Assembly (NCBI GenBank): GCA_020859725.1
Contig: JAJBVR010000043.1
Span: 1 to 5,564 of the forward strand
Direction of reading: 5' to 3'
Source of the DNA: Clostridiales bacterium
Lineage (GTDB): Bacteria; Bacillota; Clostridia; Oscillospirales; Acutalibacteraceae
Length of the DNA: 5,564 bases
Below are positions 1 to 5,488 of this stretch, in pieces. The translations under genes were made by a program, and so were the position numbers. Under the pieces are notes generated by a model. That model was not told the DNA's origin and ran no database searches. It saw only the letters and a list, made by a program, of their open reading frames with translations. Position 1 is the first letter of the stretch. Each line of letters begins with the position of its first letter.

Positions 1-258
1 TTAAAGAAAATTTTGCAGATTATAGGAGCAATCGCGGCAATAGCAGGCGTTATCTCGGCTGTTTACATTGCCATACAGAAATTAACAGGAAAAAAAGAGC
101 CTGAATATTTTGATGACAATGATTTCTTCGAGTGCGACAATGACCTTGAAATAATTGAGGTGGACGGAAAATCGGAAAATTCGGAGAATAACACGGAAGC
201 CGAAGAAAAAAAGCCGCTCCCAAAAAGAAAAAAAGCTGCTAAAAGCACAGCAAAATAA
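1..258 (+). CDS. Small single-span membrane protein with charged tail, 5' end cut by window edge
   Basis: The frame is open from the first base to a TAA at 256-258, giving 85 visible residues. It begins LKKILQIIGAIAAIAG, so the true start probably lies just left of the window; the TTG at 13 has no visible ribosome binding site. Residues about 5-28 are a hydrophobic, Ala/Ile/Val-rich segment that reads as one membrane helix with lysines on both sides. A cluster of Asp, Glu and aromatic residues follows (EYFDDNDFFECDND), then an acidic stretch, and the protein ends in a lysine-rich tail (KKPLPKRKKAAKSTAK). The layout suggests a small anchored protein with a mostly cytoplasmic charged tail. I recall similar short proteins, one helix followed by an acidic Cys/Phe-rich stretch, in Ruminococcus-like genomes, but no function is known to me. 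A terminator follows 20 bases downstream, so this is the last gene of its transcript. Confidence 0.7.
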   Translation, partial: LKKILQIIGAIAAIAGVISAVYIAIQKLTGKKEPEYFDDNDFFECDNDLEIIEVDGKSENSENNTEAEEKKPLPKRKKAAKSTAK

Positions 259-277
259 ATTTATAACCATTTTAAGC

Positions 278-312
278 AGAGCAACGGTTTTTTAATTGTT
301 GCTCTTTATTTA
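278..312 (+). terminator. Intrinsic terminator after the small membrane protein gene
   Basis: AGAGCAAC (278-285) pairs perfectly with GTTGCTCT (298-305) across a 12-nt loop, and a T-rich tail (TTTATTTATTATTT) follows. The 8-bp stem carries four G-C pairs. It separates the left-edge gene from the promoter of the patatin operon. Confidence 0.85.
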
Positions 313-341
313 TTATTTCGGGGCAAAGCTAAATTCGCGGC

Positions 342-350
342 TGTTATAAT
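342..350 (+). promoter_or_regulatory. Extended -10 promoter for the patatin-ybaK operon
   Basis: TGTTATAAT matches the extended -10 consensus TGnTATAAT exactly. No good -35 box lies 16-18 nt upstream (the sequence there is GGCAAA-like), which is usual for extended -10 promoters. Transcription would start near 357 and give a leader of about 165 nt before the ATG at 522. It is the best promoter match in the 259-521 gap; a promoter nearer the gene is not excluded. Confidence 0.6.
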
Positions 351-435
351 GGATAAATAACAAAAACAAACAAAACATAAATTTGAACAGATTGAGAAGA
401 ACAAAAATTAATCAGCTTTTCTAAGCAAATAATTT

Positions 436-468
436 TTGCCGTCGGCAATATTTTTTGCATTTGGCAAA
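436..468 (+). other. Possible small hairpin pair in the patatin operon leader
   Basis: TTGCC (436-440), a GTC loop and GGCAA (444-448) form a 5-bp hairpin followed by TA and six Ts (451-456), which resembles a very weak terminator. A second hairpin, TTTGC (454-458) with GCAAA (464-468), would use up part of that T-tract. TTTGCC (435-440) can instead pair with GGCAAA (463-468). The pairings exclude one another, as in an attenuator, but the stems are short and may be chance. Confidence 0.25.
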
Positions 469-502
469 GCAGAGTTTTCTTGGCAATAAAAATTTTACAG
501 CC

Positions 503-510
503 GGAAAGGA
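503..510 (+). promoter_or_regulatory. Ribosome binding site fixing the patatin gene start at 522
   Basis: GGAAAGGA ends 11 nt before the ATG at 522. The in-frame TTG at 480 lies upstream of this site and would add 14 residues (MAIKILQPERIGII) ahead of the normal patatin N terminus. The ATG is therefore the better start. Confidence 0.6.
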
Positions 511-521
511 TTGGGATTATT

Positions 522-1379
522 ATGACCGGTGATTTTAATACAGGACTTGTTCTTGAGGGTGGCGGAACAAGGGCTATTTTCACAAGCGGAGTGCTTGACT
601 CATTTATTGAAGCCGGCATTCAATTTCCGTATGTTATAGGCGTGTCCGCCGGAGCATGCAACGGCGCTTCTTTTATAGGAAAATCTTTTCGCCGCCAGCA
701 CGACATTACAATTAATTACGTTAATGACAAACGATATATGGGAGTAGGCAACATAATCAGGCATGGGGAATATCTTAACAGTGATTGGATATTTAATGAT
801 TTAAGCTATGATATCTGCCCGCTTAACCAGGACGAATATGAAAAAAGCAACACGGTTTTCTGCACTGTTGCAACAAACGCAAAAACGGGAAAAGCCGAAT
901 ATATGTACCCAAAATCCATTAGAGCAAAGGGATGCCCTGAAATAAGAGCAAGCTGCTCATTGCCGGGAGCAACAAAGGGCTGCGAAATTAACGGCGAATT
1001 ATATTTTGACGGAGGGCTTGTTGATTCCATTCCGCTTGAACGCGCTTATGACGACGGATGCAAAAAAGCCGTTGTTATTTTGACCCAGCATCACGGATTT
1101 GTTAAAAAGCCTATGAACGAGAAATTGAAAGGCACTTTTAAGAAATATCCGAAAATAGGCGAGGATATTGTAAAACGACACATTATGTATAACAGGCAGC
1201 TTGAATTTACAGAAAAAATGAAAAATGAAGGGCGAGCGTTTGTTATTCAGCCGGCTAAGCCCCTGGGGTGCTCCACGCTTGAAAAAAATTTAACAAAGCT
1301 GGAAAGAATTTATCAGCTTGGATATGAGCAGGGAAAGCAAAACACGGAAAGGATTAAAAAATTTATATCTGAATCATGA
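522..1379 (+). CDS. Patatin-like phospholipase family protein
   Basis: This 285-residue protein is a probable cytoplasmic or membrane-associated serine lipid acyl hydrolase using a Ser-Asp dyad. The N terminus carries LVLEGGGTR (residues 9-17), the Gly-rich oxyanion-hole motif. GVSAG (40-44) is the GxSxG elbow with nucleophile Ser42, and DGG (163-165) supplies catalytic Asp163. The C-terminal part from about residue 200, with KPLGCSTLEKNLTKLERIYQLGYEQG, fits the extra helical domain of the YjjU-like bacterial patatins. There is no signal peptide or membrane helix. Length is normal for this subgroup and every catalytic motif is intact. The true substrate is unknown; phospholipid or another acyl ester is inferred from the family. 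The stop overlaps the next start as ATGA, so ybaK is likely co-translated. The start was chosen from the ribosome binding site at 503-510 and from the family's usual short lead into LVLEGGG. Confidence 0.93.
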   Translation: MTGDFNTGLVLEGGGTRAIFTSGVLDSFIEAGIQFPYVIGVSAGACNGASFIGKSFRRQHDITINYVNDKRYMGVGNIIRHGEYLNSDWIFNDLSYDICPLNQDEYEKSNTVFCTVATNAKTGKAEYMYPKSIRAKGCPEIRASCSLPGATKGCEINGELYFDGGLVDSIPLERAYDDGCKKAVVILTQHHGFVKKPMNEKLKGTFKKYPKIGEDIVKRHIMYNRQLEFTEKMKNEGRAFVIQPAKPLGCSTLEKNLTKLERIYQLGYEQGKQNTERIKKFISES

Positions 1380-1846
1380 GCAAAAAAGAAGAAAAAACAA
1401 ATGTTATGCGTGCGCTTGACAGAGCAAAAATACAATATACACACAGAAATTATGAGCCTGACGGCAAACTTACAGGCGCGGAAATTGCCGCGGCGCTGGG
1501 AGAAAATCCACAATCTGTTTTTAAAACGCTTGTAACGGTTTCCAAATCAAATGAGCACTATGTTTTTATGATTCCCGTTGAGAAAGAATTGGATTTAAAA
1601 AAATGTGCCAAAGCAGTTGATGAAAAAAGCGTTGAAATGATTCCCCAAAAGGATTTGCTTCCTGTTACGGGATATGTTCACGGAGGCTGTTCGCCGATAG
1701 GGATGAAAAAGCAATTTAAAACAACCATTGACAGTTCTGCCGAAAACTTTGAAAAAATAATGTTTTCTGCCGGAAAAATAGGTTGCCAGGTTGAATTGAA
1801 GCTATGTGATTTAAAAAAATTATTAGAATTTCAGAAGCCGATTTAA
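1376..1846 (+). CDS. ybaK: Cys-tRNA(Pro)/Cys-tRNA(Cys) deacylase, YbaK/EbsC family
   Basis: This 156-residue protein is a stand-alone trans-editing enzyme. It hydrolyses cysteine wrongly attached to tRNA(Pro) by prolyl-tRNA synthetase, so protecting translation fidelity in the cytoplasm. The YbaK/ProX fold fills nearly the whole length. VFKTLV (48-53) carries the invariant lysine (Lys50, equivalent to Lys46 of the Haemophilus enzyme), and GYVHGGCSPIGMKK (99-112) is the Gly-rich active-site loop typical of the YbaK branch. Substrate choice is taken from the family; related deacylases act on other mischarged tRNAs, so Cys-tRNA(Pro) is probable, not proven. The ATG overlaps the patatin stop by 4 bases, and the nearest purine-rich site (GGAAAGGA, 1346-1353) is too far away at 22 nt. 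Translation is therefore probably coupled to the upstream gene. A strong hairpin terminator begins 7 bases after the stop. Confidence 0.93.
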   Translation: MSKKEEKTNVMRALDRAKIQYTHRNYEPDGKLTGAEIAAALGENPQSVFKTLVTVSKSNEHYVFMIPVEKELDLKKCAKAVDEKSVEMIPQKDLLPVTGYVHGGCSPIGMKKQFKTTIDSSAENFEKIMFSAGKIGCQVELKLCDLKKLLEFQKPI

Positions 1847-1852
1847 CAAAAT

Positions 1853-1903
1853 AAAATAAAATAGATGTAAATTCCATTTTTTAATTTACATCTATTTTAT
1901 TTT
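1853..1903. terminator. Bidirectional intrinsic terminator between convergent operons
   Basis: The 21 bases at 1853-1873 are the exact reverse complement of those at 1883-1903, with a 9-nt loop (CCATTTTTT). On the + strand the right arm ends in ATTTTATTTTTT. On the - strand the hairpin ends in the equivalent T-rich run, ATTTTATTTTATTTTG. It lies 7 bases past the ybaK stop and 16 bases past the - strand stop at 1919, so it can serve both directions. Confidence 0.9.
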
Positions 1904-1918
1904 TTCAGTGAATAAAAT

Positions 1919-2437
1919 TTAAAGCATTTCCTCATTTTCAAGGAGAGTTTTATATTTTATATAAATTTTATTTTCTTCATCACTTTGCGTTCCGTCTGCT
2001 TTAAGACGATTAATTCGAGCCGAAACTAAATTAAGCGCGGCTTTAAGACCGTCCGTTCCGTATTCCGAAAATATATAGGACAAATATCTGTCCATCTGTT
2101 TTTCACTTAAACTGCTTTCAAGTTCCTGCCCTTTAAGCATTGAAACAACTGCTGAAATAAATGAAAACGCATCTTTTTCAGGTATCCCGGTTTCCTTTTC
2201 TGCCTTTTCGGAAAGTATTTCAATGTTTGAAATATCATTTTCAAAAGCTGTTTTGCCGTACTGATAGCACAAATCAATCATTTCGTCATTTATTTCTAAA
2301 TCCGAATCAGTATTTTTTTCGGGCGAGGAAATTTTTTCAGAATTTTCAAAATTCAAATTTTCCCGCAATTCTTTAACATCCGCCTCAAGCTTTTTTATTC
2401 TTGAAAGCATTTCAAGTATAATTCTTTCATATTCCAC
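1919..2437 (-). CDS. Unrecognised helical protein with N-terminal coiled coil
   Basis: This 172-residue, strongly charged protein has no signal peptide or membrane segment and is probably cytoplasmic. Residues about 3-28 form a short coiled coil, with hydrophobics at I7, L11, I14, L17, V21, L24 and L28 in 3-4 spacing among Lys and Glu. A polar acidic linker (about 30-50, Ser/Glu/Asp-rich) leads to a predicted all-helical part (51-172). That part contains IDLCYQYGKTAF, then SEKAEKETGIPEKDAFSFI, then YLSYIFSEYGTDGLKAAL. From memory, the order of these segments resembles a helical module attached to some McrB/HNH-type restriction proteins (the pattern 'G(I/M)..GSA..YI...ML.G...YL..I...YG...L..AL'), but no nuclease motif is present and the likeness is weak. 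The GTG start is supported by GAGGGGG eight bases upstream; an internal ATG at codon 10 would cut the coiled coil. It is last in the dusB-nagA-trmL direction after a 109-nt gap and may have its own promoter. Confidence 0.75.
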   Translation of the reverse strand: MEYERIILEMLSRIKKLEADVKELRENLNFENSEKISSPEKNTDSDLEINDEMIDLCYQYGKTAFENDISNIEILSEKAEKETGIPEKDAFSFISAVVSMLKGQELESSLSEKQMDRYLSYIFSEYGTDGLKAALNLVSARINRLKADGTQSDEENKIYIKYKTLLENEEML

Positions 2438-2445
2438 ACAGAAAG

Positions 2446-2452
2446 CCCCCTC
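2446..2452 (-). promoter_or_regulatory. Ribosome binding site supporting the GTG start at 2437
   Basis: On the - strand GAGGGGG ends 8 nt before GTG. This is good spacing for a Shine-Dalgarno site and decides in favour of the GTG over the downstream ATG at codon 10. Confidence 0.65.
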
Positions 2453-2494
2453 ACACCTTACAATTATTTAAAAATATATAATAACTTCAAAAGC

Positions 2495-2500
2495 ATTATA
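2495..2500 (-). promoter_or_regulatory. Possible promoter -10 for the helical protein gene
   Basis: A perfect TATAAT on the - strand lies in the 109-nt gap between trmL and the 1919-2437 gene, giving a start near 2488 and a leader of about 50 nt. No convincing -35 box is found at 17 nt (TGTTTT), and the region is so A/T-rich that a chance match is likely. No terminator hairpin was seen after trmL, so read-through from the operon is equally possible. Confidence 0.35.
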
Positions 2501-2546
2501 TAAAATTCATTAAATAAAAAACAGCCGACAAATACTTAAGAATCTA

Positions 2547-3047
2547 CTACCAAGTTGAATTATGCAGCTGACCTTTAAGTGATAATTCGGGATAATTCCA
2601 CTGGCGCAAAACCTCATACGCTCCTACGGCAACGCTGTTGCTTAAATTCAGGCTTCTTATTATTCCGCGCATAGGCAAGCGGACACATCTGTTTGGATTT
2701 GCCTTTAAAAGTTCATCAGGCAAGCCCCTTGTTTCCTTTCCGAAAACAAGAAAGCATCCGTTCGGGTAGCTTACATCACTGTGTACCTGCCTTGCTTTAG
2801 TGGTAAAATAGAAAAATTCCGCGCCGCTGTTTTTTTCAAAAAATTCCTTGCTGCTGTCATAAAAAGTTATATCAAGCTTGTCCCAATAATCAAGTCCTGC
2901 CCTTTTCACCTGTTTATCGGTTATATGAAACCCAATCGGTCCCACCAAATGAAGCCTTGCTCCGGTGGCGGCGCAGGTGCGCGCTATATTACCCGTGTTT
3001 TGAGGTATTTCGGGTTCTATAAGCGCTATATTAAGCGAGTTCTCCAT
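2547..3047 (-). CDS. trmL: tRNA (cytidine/uridine-34-2'-O)-methyltransferase TrmL (SPOUT family)
   Basis: This 166-residue protein is a stand-alone SPOUT-class methyltransferase. It uses S-adenosylmethionine to methylate the ribose 2'-OH of wobble nucleotide 34 in leucine tRNAs, as a homodimer. The three family motifs are present and in order: PEIPQNTGNIAR (12-23), FGKETRGLP (102-110) and LPMRGIIRSLNLSNSVA (124-140). The deep trefoil knot that binds the cofactor is formed by the last two. Length is close to the usual 150-165, and the absence of an extra RNA-binding domain separates it from TrmH and RlmB. The ATG lies 17 bases inside the nagA coding region, preceded by AAGGAAG with 9-nt spacing, so the two genes are co-transcribed and likely translationally linked. 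No terminator is evident directly after its TAG. The target tRNA is inferred from the family. Confidence 0.95.
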   Translation of the reverse strand: MENSLNIALIEPEIPQNTGNIARTCAATGARLHLVGPIGFHITDKQVKRAGLDYWDKLDITFYDSSKEFFEKNSGAEFFYFTTKARQVHSDVSYPNGCFLVFGKETRGLPDELLKANPNRCVRLPMRGIIRSLNLSNSVAVGAYEVLRQWNYPELSLKGQLHNSTW

Positions 3048-4152
3048 TTATATAGACTTCCTTAATCTCCAAATTTTCATCAACAAAAACAATATCCGCG
3101 AATTTTCCCGTTGCAATGGAGCCGATTTTATCATCCTCTCCTATTGCGCGGGCGGGATTTATTGTGCAGCTTTTAAGCGCGGTTTTAAAATCAATTCCGA
3201 ATGAAAGCAGATTTTTAAACTCTTTAAATAAATTACTTATTGACGCCGCTATAGTTCCGTTCTTCAAAACGGCATATTTACCGTTTTCCTCAACAAACAC
3301 CGGCTGACATCCCAGATTAAATTCACCCGCGCCCAAACCCGCGGCGCACATTGAATCGGAAATCACACAGACTCTGTTTTCGCCCAGCATTTTAAAAGTG
3401 TTTCTTAGAACTGCCGGGCAGATATGCCCGCCGTCACAAATAAGTTCGCAGAAAACCTTTTCATTGTCAATCGCGGTACCCACAATTCCCGCTTCTCTGT
3501 GAGTCATTGGCGTCATTGCGTTATAAAGGTGTGTAGCGTGAGTGATTCCCTCGTCAAAAGCCTTTTGTGCTTCCCGCGCGTCGGCGGCGGAATGCCCTAT
3601 GGAAACAACGCATTTTTTGCTTACTTCCTTTATAAAATCCGCACTGTCAAACGCTTCGGGAGCAATAGTTATAAGCTTCACAAGCGAATTGCTTTTTTCA
3701 AATAATTCGTTAAATTCATCAATCGTGCCCCAGCGCACAAAATCCGGATTTTGTGCGCCCTTCTTACTCATTGCGATAAACGGACCTTCAAGATTTATTC
3801 CCGCGATTTTTGCCCCGCGTTCATACCCCTTATAATCCGCAATGGTTTTAACAATACTACAAAGCGTTTCTCTGCCAAAAGTCATAGTTGTGGCGCAAAA
3901 TGATGTTACTCCGTTTTTCCCCAGATATTCGCTTATTTTATCAAGGCTTTCACGGCTTGCATCCGAACAATCGCCGCCGTTCGCCCCGTGTATATGTATA
4001 TCAACAAAACCCGGAAGCGCGATAAGGCCGCTCATATCCCTGCCTTCACCATCAATAATACCTATAGCGGAAATTTTTCCGTTTTCAATAAGAATATCCG
4101 CAACCTCTTTTTCAAATACTTCGTTATAAAAACACACATTTTTTAAAATCAT
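3031..4152 (-). CDS. nagA: N-acetylglucosamine-6-phosphate deacetylase
   Basis: This 373-residue amidohydrolase-superfamily enzyme removes acetate from GlcNAc-6-phosphate to give glucosamine-6-phosphate. That feeds amino-sugar catabolism and peptidoglycan recycling in the cytoplasm. PGFVDIHIHG (47-56) retains the HxH metal ligands His53 and His55, as in the Bacillus-type enzyme; the E. coli enzyme lacks this pair. NLEGPF (120-125) supplies metal ligand Glu122. GHSAADA (186-192) and THLYNAM (207-213) supply His187 and His208, DGGHICP (240-246) is a substrate-contact region with His243, and SDSM (265-268) holds the catalytic Asp266. The tail shows the usual NPARAIG and GSIATGKFADIVFVD. Length is normal. 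The start overlaps the dusB stop as ATGA and has a strong AAAGGAGA site 8 nt upstream. No nagB, nagE or GntR-type regulator is in view, so its pathway partners lie elsewhere. Confidence 0.96.
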   Translation of the reverse strand: MILKNVCFYNEVFEKEVADILIENGKISAIGIIDGEGRDMSGLIALPGFVDIHIHGANGGDCSDASRESLDKISEYLGKNGVTSFCATTMTFGRETLCSIVKTIADYKGYERGAKIAGINLEGPFIAMSKKGAQNPDFVRWGTIDEFNELFEKSNSLVKLITIAPEAFDSADFIKEVSKKCVVSIGHSAADAREAQKAFDEGITHATHLYNAMTPMTHREAGIVGTAIDNEKVFCELICDGGHICPAVLRNTFKMLGENRVCVISDSMCAAGLGAGEFNLGCQPVFVEENGKYAVLKNGTIAASISNLFKEFKNLLSFGIDFKTALKSCTINPARAIGEDDKIGSIATGKFADIVFVDENLEIKEVYINGELA

Positions 4153-5129
4153 AATTCATTCTCCTTTAAAATTCTGTATGCAATTTCCTCAAGCTGTTCA
4201 AAAGATTCAAGGCTTCCCATTTCCGCCCTGAACTTTGAGCCGCCGCGCAGACCTTTTGTATAATAAGCAGCGTGATGGCGCGCTTCCCTCATAGCGGTAT
4301 ATTCGCCTTTATATTCAATAATTTTTTTAATATGCCCAAGCATAACCGCCATTCGCTGAGCAAGAGACTGAGCGGGAATAACGCGGCATTCATTAAGATA
4401 AGCATTAATTCTTTGAAAAACCCACGGATTTCCCAATGCTCCCCTGCCAATCATAACGGCGTCACACCCTGTTTTTTCAAGCATAACGGCGGCAGACTGC
4501 TCATCAGTTACATCTCCGTTTCCTATCACGGGCACTGAAACTGCCTCTTTAACTTTTCTTATAATTTCATAATCTGCCTTGCCGCTGTACATTTCAGCAC
4601 GTGTTCTGCCGTGCACCGCTACCGCGGCGGCTCCGTTTTTTTCAAGAAGCTGTGCAAATTCAACAGCATTTACACTGTTTTCATCCCAGCCTTTTCTGAT
4701 TTTAACAGTAACGGGAATATCAACCGCCTGCGAAACGGCCTTTACTATTTCACCGGCAAGAGGAGGATTTTTCATAAGGCTCGCACCTCCGCCGTTCATC
4801 GCCACCTTGGGTGCGGGGCACCCCATATTTATATCTATTATATCAGGATGATAATAAAGGCACTTTTCCGCCGCACTCGCCATAATTTCAGGATCGTCGC
4901 CGAAAATCTGCGCCGCGGAAATATTTTCATCCTTTCCCTTTGCAAGAAGCATTGCGCTTTTTTTATCTCCCATAGTCAAGCCTTTAGCGCTTACCATTTC
5001 CGTTACGGTATAACCCGCCCCGAAATTCGCGCAAAGCTCGCGGAAAGCCATATCGCCAACGCCTGCCATCGGTGCAAGAAAGGCAATGTTATCAAATTCT
5101 ATATCCCTAATTTTCGTATAAATCACCAT
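4149..5129 (-). CDS. dusB: tRNA-dihydrouridine synthase (DusB-type)
   Basis: This 326-residue FMN-dependent enzyme reduces uridines in the tRNA D-loop to dihydrouridine with NADPH. The TIM barrel spans roughly residues 10-245 and a helical tRNA-binding domain follows. Visible motifs are LAPMAGV (18-24, FMN site), TEMVSAKGL (43-51), QIFG (74-77), DINMGCPAPKV (99-109) with catalytic Cys104, VKIRKGW (142-148) with Lys143, VHGRTR (172-177) with His173, GNGDV (202-206) and IGRGALGNPWVF. MREARHHAAYYTKGLRG lies in the C-terminal domain. All expected residues are present and the length is normal. The ATG at 5129 has its AAAGG site only 2 nt away, which is short; a GTG at codon 2 (5124-5126) would have 5 nt and may be the real start. 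A stop codon lies in frame just upstream, so no longer form is possible. It is the first gene of the dusB-nagA-trmL operon and overlaps nagA by 4 bases. Confidence 0.96.
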   Translation of the reverse strand: MVIYTKIRDIEFDNIAFLAPMAGVGDMAFRELCANFGAGYTVTEMVSAKGLTMGDKKSAMLLAKGKDENISAAQIFGDDPEIMASAAEKCLYYHPDIIDINMGCPAPKVAMNGGGASLMKNPPLAGEIVKAVSQAVDIPVTVKIRKGWDENSVNAVEFAQLLEKNGAAAVAVHGRTRAEMYSGKADYEIIRKVKEAVSVPVIGNGDVTDEQSAAVMLEKTGCDAVMIGRGALGNPWVFQRINAYLNECRVIPAQSLAQRMAVMLGHIKKIIEYKGEYTAMREARHHAAYYTKGLRGGSKFRAEMGSLESFEQLEEIAYRILKENEL

Positions 5130-5142
5130 AGCCTTTCAGGCT
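5130..5142 (-). promoter_or_regulatory. Hairpin covering the dusB ribosome binding site
   Basis: Directly before the ATG, the - strand reads AGCCT-GAA-AGGCT, a perfect 5-bp stem with a 3-nt loop. The Shine-Dalgarno core AAAGG (5132-5136) lies in the loop and right arm, so folding would hide it. CAGCC (5139-5143) can instead pair with GGCTG (5207-5211) farther up the leader, which would free the site. The pairings are visible; the regulatory role is inferred. Confidence 0.4.
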
Positions 5143-5239
5143 GCAAATTTTTCATTAAAAATTATCAACACTCTGCTGCAGTCAGACAATACATTAATGC
5201 TGATTACAGCCGTTTCAAAATTATGACCCGGAAAATTCT

Positions 5240-5285
5240 GAGGGGAATGTAGTCGGTATAGTGTGTTTTTTCACACTGATTCCTC
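5240..5285 (-). other. Structured start of the dusB leader RNA
   Basis: On the - strand GAGGAAT (5285-5279) can pair with ATTCC(CC)TC (5248-5240), leaving a 2-nt CC bulge. They enclose a perfect 6-bp hairpin, AGTGTG (5277-5272) and CACACT (5265-5260), with a loop of six A's. Lying at the predicted transcript start, it could stabilise the 5' end or act as a regulatory fold. It matches no riboswitch consensus I know. Confidence 0.4.
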
Positions 5286-5291
5286 TGAAAT

Positions 5292-5320
5292 ACTATACCA
5301 TAACTCAAAAGAACAAGCAA
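5292..5320 (-). promoter_or_regulatory. Promoter for the dusB-nagA-trmL operon
   Basis: On the - strand TTGCTT (5320-5315) is followed after 17 nt by TATAGT (5297-5292), and TGG precedes the -10 as in an extended -10 promoter. Transcription would begin at an A near 5284-5286, giving a leader of about 155 nt. The octamer that contains the -10 (5292-5299) is repeated in inverted form at 5255-5262, which may be an operator. Confidence 0.6.
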
Positions 5321-5436
5321 CAAAAAAACAATTACTTTATATTTGCAGAATTTAATAACATGATAAAATCATAAATACCGGCCGCCATAATCAGACTATT
5401 AAAACATCAGATATAAACACAAATCATAAAAAGCAA

Positions 5437-5468
5437 AAAATATCGGAAGTGACGACCTAAGATATTTT
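5437..5468 (-). terminator. Possible A/T-rich terminator upstream of the dusB promoter
   Basis: AAAATATC (5437-5444) and GATATTTT (5461-5468) form a perfect 8-bp inverted repeat around a 16-nt loop. On the - strand the hairpin runs into TTTTTTGCTTTTT. The stem holds only one G-C pair, so termination strength is doubtful. It sits where a terminator is expected for a - strand gene ending at 5489. Confidence 0.4.
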
Positions 5469-5488
5469 CTGATGTTTTTCCGTTTGGT

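Noticed and set aside
480..521. TTG start at 480 extending the patatin protein by 14 residues
   Set aside because: The ribosome binding site at 503-510 lies downstream of it and the family normally begins just before LVLEGGG.
2500..2546. Terminator directly after trmL
   Set aside because: There is a T-run on the - strand (GGCTGTTTTTT) but no stem of useful length before it.
4611..5252. 213-residue open frame on the + strand
   Set aside because: It lies antisense to dusB, has a composition rich in His, Arg, Cys and Phe with no family resemblance, and dusB has every expected motif.
5143..5488. Known riboswitch or T-box upstream of dusB
   Set aside because: No GGTACC-containing T-box antiterminator motif and no TPP, SAM, FMN, cobalamin, preQ1 or c-di-GMP core was recognisable on either strand.
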